Shown here piece by piece: positions 54,851 through 64,000 of a DNA stretch of 64,000 bases. The DNA is from Rhizoclosmatium globosum (lineage: Eukaryota; Chytridiomycota; Chytridiomycetes; Chytridiales; Chytriomycetaceae): positions 248,001 to 312,000 of the forward strand of contig MCGO01000043.1 of NCBI GenBank assembly GCA_002104985.1. The letters are read 5' to 3'. Position 1 is the first letter of the stretch; each line of letters opens with the position of its first letter. Under the pieces are notes generated by a model. That model saw nothing but the letters and a program-made list of their open reading frames with translations. It ran no database searches and was not told the DNA's origin. A program made the position numbers and the translations under genes.

Positions 54851-57800
54851 ATGACCTCTCTCGCTCCGCCGCGTTCTTCGCTTCAAAAACAAAAATCTAA
54901 ACCAGGTCTCGGCGCCCCTCCTTCTTCCTCAAATCCTCAAAGGACAAGAAGGAGTTCCTTGCAACCCACTGTCACAGCCGCGACCACTGCCTTGTCCCAA
55001 CGAGAAAAAGATGCCCTACAAGCATACTCAAAAGATTTACAAACGGTCAAAGACATGTGCTACCAAATACACTCCCTTTCTTCTACTCTCTGGGCTGATG
55101 TTCGTGCAAAAGGTCAAAAGGACTTGCGGGATCTCGAAAATTTAAAGGATAAAATGCTCACCGAAGATTCAATGAAATTGTTGGAGATGGAGGTTATTGT
55201 TTCTATCGTGAATCCTTCTGCTCGCAAGGAAATCCTGCGTGGAATGCTCATGAGTCACATGAACGATGAGAAGGGTGAGTGTTTGTGAGTTTTTTTTGAG
55301 TTTGTGAGTTTCTGAGTTAGTGAGTTTCTGAGTTAGTGAGTTAGTGAGTTTCTGAGTGAGTGAGTGAGTGAGTGAGCGGAGCGAACGAAGTGGATGTTCT
55401 TGCAACCATAATTCATGAGATGGTGAGAGAACCGAAAAATATTGCGCTCGCGAGCAACGCGAGTGTATTACAATGCAAGTTTCATATGGAAGAAATGGGT
55501 TCTAAACCATGAACATATTATCAACACCACAGAAATGTCCACAACATTACAGCAACACAAAGATGAATTCTCTCAGTTCATTTGGAAACGTCGTGTTCAA
55601 TCAAAGAAGGAAATGCGATCCCTCTTTTCATCAACTTCGGGAATGATGTGCCGGCTTGGAGACGTGATTTCATCAAACACCACAGAGGCGATAGCACAAT
55701 TTGAACAATCCAATGCAGTCCGTCTCACACGTGATGTCGTCAAATGGACACTCTGTGAGGCTGAAGACTTACCAGGATACCTAGGAAAAAAGGTCAGTCA
55801 ACTAACTCCCTCCATACATTCAACTCTTTAACCAGCCATCATAAAACAGATGATTCTCATGTCCCCACGTGTGCAACCCCACTCCATAAACCTAAAACAC
55901 AACCGCCTCGAATTCCACCTGGACAACTCAACCCCTCCCTTAACCTGGGGCTGCATCTACGGAAACTGCGGACCGTCCTCCGAATACCTCCCCGGAAAAC
56001 GCATGCTCACAGATATGACAGGACAAAGCCTCGAACACCTCTTACTCACAACAGACCCCTTGTCCACCACACACACGTCGTTCCACTGCACACTTGCAAA
56101 ACTCATTGACGCGATACATCCGTCACATGGGTTACAAGTGCTTGTGCTTGCGTATCCGTTGTACGCGGGTACGATTCTCAAGAGGCGGTTGGTGCAGCTT
56201 GGGTACTCGATATCGCCGTTTACAGAGGAAACCGGTATCATTGACGCAACGTTTACAAAGAATATATTGAAGCAGTTGTATCATGGTCTTGTGCATGACC
56301 AGCGGTTCTATTTCGAGATTTCGTATCCAGATAACACTGTGTTTCGGTTTGGTGCGTGTCGTTGCTTCAAAAGATTTCTGTTACACCTTCTAAATTTTAA
56401 TGTGGCAGGTGTGGTTTCATCAAAACATGCGGAAGAGAACAACCATAAGGCGTATCCTGGATACAATGAGTATTCATTCGGGTTTGGGTCTGGCGGCGAA
56501 ATCTGGTTCAAAGGAGAATCTTATGAGTGAGCTGCATTTCGTGTCTCAAGAATGAGATTAACCCTTGCGTAAGGTATACCACGTTCCCTCCCGTCAATCC
56601 ACTTTTTGTAGCGGTACGAACTCTTGGACTTGTCGTAGATTTTTACTCTGGAAACATTTGCCTTGTTTATGAAAAGCAAATTCTTGATATTGCTTTTGGT
56701 AGAGGTGCAACTCACTTCAGTGCTGCGGATCAAGAAAAGCAAAGGTTTGTGTGTATCATCACAACAATTGGTCTCACGTTTCATATTCCCATAGAAACAT
56801 AATCATCAACAACATGCTGATTCCAATGATTTCTATTCAAGGTTTGGGGCTATCCATCGTCAGTCATCAGTATTAATTGATTGAACAATAGCTCAAGTGA
56901 AAGAAAATGAGTATGCAGGAAACCCCGAAGTACAGCTCAACTTTGGACGTACAACTTTCATGAACTCAGCGGATGCACGAAGCTTTGACGCTTTACTTTA
57001 TCTGAAAGACAAAGGTCTGATTTCCCAACGACCAACGATGTCAAACTCACCCCTTCCAACAGCCTCCAACTCAGACCCATACATAGTCGACACATCCGAA
57101 TCACGCGACAACAAAGCCCAAGAAGAAGAAGAGAAAATGCAACTCGCCGCCGAAAAGAACACATTCCGAACAACACTCTTCACAGACGTACCTAAATCCT
57201 TTTCTCAATTCCCTCCATCAATCTACCGCCGTTCCCTCGCGTGCACTAAAATCCAACGCGTCTGGCGACGCTTCCGTGGCCGTCGTGAGCGTCGAAAGCT
57301 GCGTGAACGGCAATACGAAGCCGCGACGATTATCCAACGCGTTGCAAGGAGAAAACTGCGACACCTTCGGTCAAAGAAACATGACGCGGCTGTGTTGATT
57401 CAAAAGAACTGGAGGAAGCTTTGTTTTATCTGGATTGCACTGTTGCGGTGTATTTACCAGACACCGATTGTGGAACTACATCGCGCGGCGAGTTGTATTC
57501 AGAAGGCGTGGAGGAAGTGGTTTATGTTTAGGAATTCTCCAATTGCTGCGAGATATAATGCCAAGTTGGAAGGTATGTGATCGTGGAGTTTGGATGAAAT
57601 GCCTAAACATTGTTTACAGACATTGAAGCTGCTGTTAACAAGATTATTTCGTGGTGGAGACCATTGCATGCAAAGGCTAACGAAAAGAAAAAGATAAACA
57701 AGGTACCAAAATTACAGATACAGAGCCTTTTTCAACTAACACTACAATTTAGAAACATATGGCTGCTACAACAATTCAGAGAATTTGGAGGGGTTATGTC

Positions 57801-58262
57801 CTTCGTCATATCCTCAGAGACGATCTTCGTGTTAAACTTACCAACATTGGTCAAAAGATTGCGCAACATCGGTAAACAACACAATCAGCACTATGAACTA
57901 CGAACATAATGCCATTTCCCCAAAATCACAGTGGCGAGCTCCTCCGAATCCGTGCCGCCTACATTCTCCAAAACGCATGGAGAAACTTTATCCAAAAGCG
58001 CATTCGCATCGAAAAGATCAAAACTCGACACTCGGCAGCTGCAAGAATTCAAGCATTCTGGAAAGGATATTGGGTTCGCTCGCATGTGCACTTGCGATTT
58101 AGTTATGGAGAGGCAGTGTTCTTGATTGCGGTTTGCAAGGCGTTTAGGAACTGTCATTTCATACTCAAGATGTATAGGTTGGTTTGATTTTTGTGTGATG
58201 GGTACTTGTGTTAATGCGTGAATAGGCCTTGTGGAATTGTGTGTCCTAAATCAACAAATTAA
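54851..58262 (+). CDS. IQ-motif protein with unclassified N-terminal region
   Basis: Model (12 exons): 54851-55274, 55391-55462, 55533-55792, 55850-56351, 56409-56526, 56574-56744, 56795-56841, 56892-57572, 57620-57702, 57753-57871, 57932-58177 and 58226-58262, 919 residues. All junctions keep frame. Residues 1-140 are Ser/Pro-rich then helical (QREKDALQAYSKDLQTVKDM). Residues 250-620 look globular (PLTWGCIYGNCGPSSEYLPG, FRFG ... GGEIWFKG), but I do not recognise a fold. From about residue 690 seven IQ motifs follow (KIQRVWRRFRGRRERR, IIQRVARRKLRHLR, LIQKNWRKL, CIQKAWRKW, TIQRIWRGYVLR, YILQNAWRNFIQKR, RIQAFWKGYWVR), each able to bind calmodulin or centrin. A flagellar or basal-body role is plausible in this organism but unproven. 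The exon 2-3 junction (near 55462) is the least certain. Confidence 0.62.
55281..55376 (+). repeat. TGAGTTTCTGAG-type minisatellite in intron 1 of the IQ gene
   Basis: Head-to-tail units of the form GAGTTTCTGAGTTAGT run through most of a 116-nt intron, passing into TGAG tetramers. The region also gives several false donor sites (gtgagt). Confidence 0.85.
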
Positions 58263-58387
58263 TCCCCTGACAAGAGCAAACTTATGCAGCAACGATTTAT
58301 TCAGCAAATATTAATAAAATTATCAGCAATTATTATAACCGCAAATAAGCTTTCAGCAACGTAATTAATAACACAACTCAGCAACCC

Positions 58388-61125
58388 TCAATCCTTCTTG
58401 CATTCCAACTTGTGGCCAGACTTCCAATGCTTCAGCTGGCAGTGTTTTGAACAATACTGTACTTTTCCACACTGGCTGCAAACCTTCAAACTTGTCTCTT
58501 TCAATCCACAAACAACACAAATATCTGTCACCTCAAGAACACCAATATTTTGAGCATTCATGCTCTTGCTTGGTTTCATGGCACTAGATTCCATCATCTT
58601 GACGGTAAGAGCCACAAGGTGCTTTGAACCAATATCGCCACTATCATACAACGGGAAGCACTCTTTCTCCGCCTCTTCTCCCAAATGAAAATATCTACAA
58701 ACTTCATCATATTCCTTGTTTTGCAACATTGAAATGACAGCAAGTTGATAAAACACAGACGCACGTTTGCGAGCCTCTTTAGAAGCAATCTTCAAATACT
58801 TGATGAAATCGACTTTGGCCTCCTCTTTTCTCTTTAAAGACATATAAGCATAACCACGAGCATAATAACTACTGATGGAAGTAGGAAGCAGTTCAAGAGC
58901 TCGATTTGCCCAGGTAATAGCTTCTTCATATTGATTAAGATTCAAACAGAGGTTGGCTAACAGTTCTGCATATTCACACAAAGGTTTCAGTTTGAACGCA
59001 GTTTCAATACAATGTATCGCCTTTTCCACTGATTCTTCAATGAATAAGAATATTCCCTGCAAACTAATAGCAGCATCATTATTGGGGAACGTTTCGGTGT
59101 AATCAACCAACGCTTTCTGCAAAGAAAGATGCACTTCGAATAGTAACGAGCATGCCAGTGGCTCCCTCGTCATTGCATTTGACAGTAAACGAATAGACAG
59201 GTCATTATGGACCTCTTGGTTGCGATAGAATTCATAAAGTCCGACTTCAAAGTTTCTTCTAACATCAAGCAGAAAGTCACGAGTTGGACTTGGTGGATAG
59301 CGCATCAAGGATTTCGAGGAAAATGTGTCAATTGATTTTGAAGGTGCAGGTTCAGTATCATGGCGAGGAGTCATGGAAGCCGTAAGATTGCGGAATAATT
59401 GCGAGAATTCTTGGGGAATGTTTTTTTCCACTTTAGCTGTTATATACCTTTCAACCCGATTAGTGTTACTCAGAGAAGCCTGGTCATTGAGTCCGTTTCT
59501 TTTTTCCCACTCGGAGACGCTCGCCATGCATTCTTCAAGTTCTTCAACTGAGGTGAATTGAAGCTTGTTTTCAACAGGAAATCCGCATTTTATGGCAACG
59601 TCCAGCCACATCTGAGCCTTTTTCAAATCAGGTTTTGGAACACCATCACCGAAGAGATAGAATTTGTGCAATAAAAACGCAGCCTTGGCGTGCTGCGTTT
59701 GAGCCGCTCTCTCAACGTACTTGAAAGCCTTGGCAAGGTCTTTTTCAATCCCACTTTCACCCTCTAAATACATCAAGCTCAGATTAAAACTTGCATCCGG
59801 CATACCTCGATTCGAAGCCTTTATATACCACTTTCTGGCAGCTTCTGGATCTTTTGGAACACCTTCAAGGCCAAGTTGGTGGTGACGTCCCAAGTTATAC
59901 ATGGAAAATACATCTCCTGCTTCTGCTGCAGTAAGCAGGCTTTTATAAGAATTCCCACTGAAGTTGGTATTTGCAGCATATTGCAGTGCGGAAGGAAGCT
60001 TTTGATCGACTGCCATTTGAAGCCATTTTTTCCCCTTCGCGATATCAACTGGAACTCCTGGACGACCTTCAAAGTAAATGCAGGATGCGTTGAACTGGGA
60101 TGTCGGGAATCCAATTTCTCCCGCTTTTTCATACCATTCCAAAGCTTTCAGATAATCTCTCGCTGTACCAAACCCAGTGTCATAGCAATGACCAAGATTA
60201 TTCATTCCACTTGGAAAATTTAGCTGTGCCGACTGTTGAAAGTAATCAAAGGCCTTAGATGGAGAGATAGGTTCCCCGTAAGTCCCATCTCGATATAGGA
60301 CACCAAGAGAATTGAATGCTTCACGGACCCCGATTCTCTCCAAATTTCCATGCAAATAGGGCGACATTTTTGCAGCTTTCTGGAACCAAGATAATGCTTC
60401 TCGTTGACGTTCAGGGAAATACAAGGGGCACATAACAGCTGCATTGTACCAACCCTCTGCATTACCCTCTTTTCCGGCAGCAAGATAGAGTTCTACTGCA
60501 TTCTCAATTTGAGGGGGATCAGCTTCGCGAGCTTGATGTGCTTGGATAACAAGGCCAAATCCGTCCCTCATTGTCTTCCAATTTGAAGGCAACAATTTCA
60601 TCAAATCTTCAGGAGTGAGACCTAATTGGGCAACACGAGTTTTGTTCTCAAAGCTGATGTTCATACTGGCTTGTTCTTGAGCTGCATTCACATTCAACTC
60701 CGTTCGGATGATCTTCACACGACATTCATCTTGGGAGGCTGCGATCTTTTCGTCTTCAGGAGATAAACGCAGAGCTTCATTCCAGTCCTTGATCGCTAAT
60801 TCGTACTGGTGTTTCATTTGATATGCGGTTGCACGCTTGACGAACCCCTTTGGGTTATTGGAATCCAAGGAAATCGCCATGGTGGAATCCGCAATAGCCA
60901 AGTCCGGACGCCCTGCACGAATCGAAGCCTGGGCGCGATTCGTGATGTACTACGCATCGAGATTGAGAGTCAATCAATTTGATTCTTATGAGAGCGGTGT
61001 GATGTGACTCTTACCTTTGTATTTGTTGGATCAGCTTTCATTGCTTTCGAGTAGCCCTTGTATGCTCCTTCAAAGTCGGATTCGAGGTAGAGCGCCGTGG
61101 CTGCTTTGTTCAAGTCTTCAGCCAT
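58388..61125 (-). CDS. TPR, Sel1-repeat and MYND-finger protein
   Basis: Model (minus strand): exons 61015-61125 and 58388-60949, 890 residues. Start at 61125 (MAEDLNKAATALYLESDFEG) is the first ATG of an N-terminal TPR pair (YKGYSKAMKADPTN, then AIADSTMAISLDSNNPKGFVKRA). Sel1-like repeats follow in the middle (EWYEKAGEIGFPTSQFNAS, KWYIKASNRGMPDASFNLSL). A second TPR stretch comes near residue 700 (NQYEEAITWANRALELLP). The C-terminal MYND finger is CVVCGLKETSLKVCSQC, KVQYCSKHC, HWKSGHKLEC. Family members act as co-chaperone-like or signalling adaptors; no catalytic domain is seen. It shares its MYND type with the gene at 3270. Confidence 0.82.
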
Positions 61126-61265
61126 TTGGTTTGGAGGTTGTTTTTTTGGAAAGGGTTTGGCATTCCCCCACGTCCCATTCACCATATGGAAGTAGTACAT
61201 GCGAACTTGTATTCTTCGTCATAACCCAGTTTTATTTCATCGGTTAATTAAAATTGTTGTGGCTC

Positions 61266-61660
61266 TCAAGTCCTTCCAGGTGGCGACACGAGAATGACAC
61301 CGTCTCCTCTCACAAACATCATTTCATGGCTTCTCTTAACAGACTATGGAATCAACGCTACATTAGTCTGTTGCTCATTCAAGAACTTGGTGGACACTCA
61401 CTCGAATGCGTTCCTCAAATGTCTCCTCATTCACATCAACAACCGTAATCACTTCATCGACATCCGATAAGACAAGATTCATGTGTTGGTCGTAAGCCTG
61501 TTGTTATGGTATTCAGCGTTAAGCTTCGCAGTTTCTCTGGTGGCAAACTTGCATGCAGACGGCCTCGCAGCTCACGGTCTCCACGCATCTTGACGTAGAT
61601 GCGCTCATCTAATGAAAGGCGAACGAGGTCCAAGGGCTCGGAGATGGCAGCACTATCCAT
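61266..61660 (-). CDS. LSM3: U6 snRNA-associated Sm-like protein LSm3
   Basis: Model (minus strand): 61553-61660, 61402-61497 and 61266-61343, 93 residues. The Sm1 motif is [29 protein letters not shown] (quoted here in pieces: [20 protein letters not shown]). Sm2 is [19 protein letters not shown]. It belongs to the LSm2-8 ring on U6 snRNA and the LSm1-7 ring in mRNA decay. Between exons 1 and 2 the donor is CAT|GCAAGT, i.e. a GC-AG intron of 54-55 nt, the only one met in this window; no GT donor nearby keeps the frame. The start lies only 34 bases after the BABAM1 stop, on the same strand. Confidence 0.93.
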
Positions 61661-61694
61661 GTTTGTTTCTTGCGATAGAACTTTTTCTTTCACA

Positions 61695-62607
61695 TCAGAG
61701 AACTTCAATAACATCCATATCGTCGTCTTGTTTACCACCATGTGGCTCCAATCCCAAATATCCATCCACTTTTCGTTGCAATGGATGCGCCAACAATCGC
61801 GCAAAGAGAGAGACATATTTCTTGTAGAATGATGTCTCCTGAATATAACACGACCCTTCCACAGATGATTCACTTAATTCATGCAAGCGATCATACACGC
61901 TCTGCACAAGTTCTTTGTAGTCAGATGCTTTGTCGTGCTGGAAAGTGTCATTTAGATTCGTAAAGCAGGAAGAATGGGCCAAGAATATTTACCACGTAGA
62001 GGGTATCGATAAAGCAAGCCTTGCGTTTGCAGAATTCTGTCGCTTTCTCTGCAGTAAAAGTTGGTGGAGTTGATCTAAAATACAGGAGGATTACACGGAG
62101 GACATATTCTGGATTTTCTGCGTCGGGCGCTTTTTCAATACTAATTATGCGTTTAAGTTGAATATGCAACCGAGTGCTAACCCACAGAGTATCAAATAAT
62201 GAGTCCGCGTCCCAAGATACCATTTCCTCAGTTGAATTGATTTGATCCAAACTCTTCGCGACAAGTTCTGGTTCTGGAGTGATTGGACAGTTCCATACAG
62301 TTTCATGCACAAATGTCATCAGTGCAAACTAATAGGAAAGTGTTGGTGGCTCTGTTGGTACAAGGAATCATACAAGGCACGCACCTGATGCTTTGCACTT
62401 CCGACCTGGGATTTAACAGCCATGAAACGTTTAATGAGCATCTTAGCAACGCTCAGCCTAGTAGTTCTGGAAGGTATAGCAATATATCAGTACTCGCCAG
62501 TAGAAAGCAAGGGTAACCCACTCTGTCTGGTCTTTTCCGTGGTTGAGCATCATAGCCGAATCAATTGAGCGATCCAGACAAAAGACAATGTGTTCAGGCA
62601 GTGGCAT
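61695..62607 (-). CDS. BABAM1/MERIT40-like BRISC subunit
   Basis: Model (minus strand): 62522-62607, 62385-62466, 61993-62328 and 61695-61937, 248 residues. It has a von Willebrand A-type fold: [17 protein letters not shown] (first strand with DxS-like site), [39 protein letters not shown] and, at the end, [21 protein letters not shown] with an acidic tail. That last part matches the conserved C-terminal stretch of human BABAM1, which also ends in LLAHPLQRP and an acidic tail. BABAM1 is a core subunit of the BRISC and BRCA1-A deubiquitinase complexes, K63-specific. The human N-terminal about 70 disordered residues are not seen here. Its start is 41 bp from the start of delta-COP on the other strand. 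Confidence 0.85.
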
Positions 62608-62648
62608 TGACGAAGTAGTTTGTGGAGGTGAAAAACCAAACAGCAAAA

Positions 62649-64000
62649 ATGGTGACAGCCCCTTCTCCGCCCTGGTCCTTCTCCCAAACTAAACCCTCTC
62701 TTCCAATTCAAACAAAGGTTGTTCTGGCTGCATCCGTCTGCACAAAAGCGGGAAAGCGTACGTATCAATCCCTGCCTGGCCGAGCTGCCCTTCAATTGAA
62801 CCAATCCCAAATTCAAAGCGAAAATTAAACTGTCTTCCTTTTAGCTCTGGTCGCACGGCACTTTGTCGATATGCCGCGAGCCCGTATCGAGGGACTCCTG
62901 GCCTCGTTTCCCAAACTGATTGGCTCGTCGGATCAACACACATTCGTTGAGACGGATGCTGTGCGTTATGTCTACCAGGTACATCGCATGCCTCGAAACA
63001 AGAAGCGTTTATTATTTAGGGATTACGGCGGTGGAAGTGGAGGAAACCTATGGACAAAGTGCTGTGAATGTGTGTCGTGGCAGAGGATGCTCATCAAATG
63101 TAAAACGATCATGAGGCACTGGATTGCCCGAATTCATGGGCGAATTAATTGCAAGAAGTACTTCCTTGTCAGTGTTGATACACTTGGGCACGGCTTCTGC
63201 ACCTTATCCAAACATCCCACTATGACACTCTCCTGTCCATCATTCTAACTCCATAACCTCACAGCCGCTTGAAGAACTCTTCCTCGTCCTCATCACAAAC
63301 AAGCAATCCAACATCTTGCAAGACATTGACTCACTTCACCTATTTGCCCGTATCGTGTCAGAAACCTGCCGCTCGCGTGTCGATGAACGTGAAGTCTCCC
63401 GCAATGCTTTCGAACTCATCAATGTCTTTGACGAAGTCGTTTGTGTCGGTGGATATCGGGAGTCTGTCAACTTGGGACACATTAGAACGATTGTAGAAAT
63501 GGAGAGTCATGAAGAGCGGATTCAGGAAGAAATCGAAAGGGTACATTGTTATTTGGACTTCAGGATGTTTTTGTTACTAAACGTTTTCTATTTAGAACAA
63601 GGAACGTGAAGCGAAGGAAGAACTTGCTCGTAGATCCAAACTCATGGATGCTCAGCGTCGTGAAGCCGCGAAGAGAGGATACGGCGGTGCCAGCAGTGGA
63701 TTTGGAGGAGGTGGTGGCAGCTCAAACTACGGAGGATTCTCATCATCTGGAGGAATGGGCGGTGGAGGCGGTTCTGGAGGATTTGACTCCACTCCAAAGC
63801 CATCATATACCGAATCAACACCATCCTACAACAGCGCGTAAGTTTTATTAAGAAGAAACTCGTGTCTGTATTCTAAAATTCCACTGTTCAGACCTGCAGC
63901 CCGCCCAATCGGAGGAAAAGGAATGCAACTCGGAAAGAAGCAAGATTCAACTGCTGCCATGTTTGAAGCCATCAAAAAAGACGAAGGTCTTGTTGAACGT
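62649..64000 (+). CDS. Coatomer subunit delta (delta-COP), 5' part
   Basis: Model: 62649-62651, 62718-62757, 62845-62978, 63265-63540, 63596-63837 and 63892-64000, continuing past the window end. The ATG is alone in exon 1, directly followed by GTGACA. The N-terminal adaptin-like mu fold reads [34 protein letters not shown] (shown in part), [51 protein letters not shown] and [22 protein letters not shown]. Then come a basic helix and a Gly/Ser-rich linker ([17 protein letters not shown]). Delta-COP is part of the COPI coat for Golgi-to-ER retrograde traffic. The third intron is 286 nt, long for this genome. The C-terminal half lies outside the window. Confidence 0.92.

Noticed and set aside
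1..64000. CRISPR arrays, bacterial operons, tRNA or rRNA genes, transposase or retroelement ORFs
   Set aside because: None seen. The genes are intron-rich and eukaryotic, and no tRNA cloverleaf, rRNA segment, integrase or reverse-transcriptase motif was found by eye.

Overview
This window is nuclear DNA of a zoosporic fungus, most likely a chytrid (Chytridiomycota). The evidence is intrinsic. Genes are cut by many short introns (mostly about 45-70 nt) with GT donors and CTAAC/CTGAC-like branch sites. Fungal-type genes (a GAL4-type Zn2Cys6 factor) sit beside genes kept only by organisms with motile flagella or centrioles (an MNS1-type ciliary protein, a long SFI1-type centrin-binding protein). 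Tryptophan-rich 'WW' ankyrin-like repeat proteins are also present. All coding models below were assembled by hand from reading frames and splice sites. No database search was run.

Layout. 0.3-4.4 kb: a cluster of small secreted proteins (two His-rich, three Cys-rich) around a MYND-finger gene. 4.6-8.5 kb: a ubiquitin-specific protease. 9.5-10.7 kb: a Zn2Cys6 transcription factor behind a block of repeated CACGTTT motifs. 10.9-13.3 kb: two small membrane proteins and, divergently, a Tim17/NDUFA11-like membrane protein. 13.7-17.9 kb: ribosomal protein uS3, a triplicated kinesin-light-chain-like TPR protein and a seven-helix receptor-like protein. 17.9-21.6 kb: two WW/ankyrin-like paralogues separated by 1.7 kb without a gene. 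22.1-25.8 kb: ATP-citrate lyase. 26.3-32.7 kb, all minus strand: an E2 enzyme with a UBA domain (UBC1/UBE2K), MNS1, mitochondrial uS17, two small unknown proteins and the PLP-homeostasis protein. 32.8-34.9 kb: a BSD-domain protein and a small basic protein. 35.5-40.5 kb: a STRAD-like pseudokinase and three tandem GDSL lipases. 40.9-49.5 kb: a small heat-shock protein, SFI1 and OLA1. 49.6-52.0 kb: a GH18 protein lacking its catalytic motif and a frame-broken FAD monooxygenase. 52.3-58.3 kb: the PP2A scaffold subunit and an IQ-repeat protein. 58.4-64.0 kb: a TPR/Sel1/MYND protein, LSM3, BABAM1 and the start of delta-COP.

Gene content is mainly housekeeping (translation, acetyl-CoA supply, ubiquitin, vesicle coat, mRNA decay), with cell-division and flagellar parts and a few lineage-specific secreted or repeat families. 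Working together is plausible for a few: UBC1, the USP and BABAM1 in ubiquitin signalling; SFI1 and MNS1 in the centriole/flagellum.

The most notable points are: the family of small secreted Cys-rich proteins with a shared 35-40 residue module; extreme micro-exons (3, 6, 7 and 11 nt coding exons, and start codons alone or split by an intron); a GC-AG intron in LSM3; 38-41 bp divergent start-to-start gaps; the catalytically void GH18 protein; and several one-base frame breaks in conserved genes, which may be assembly errors or real lesions.
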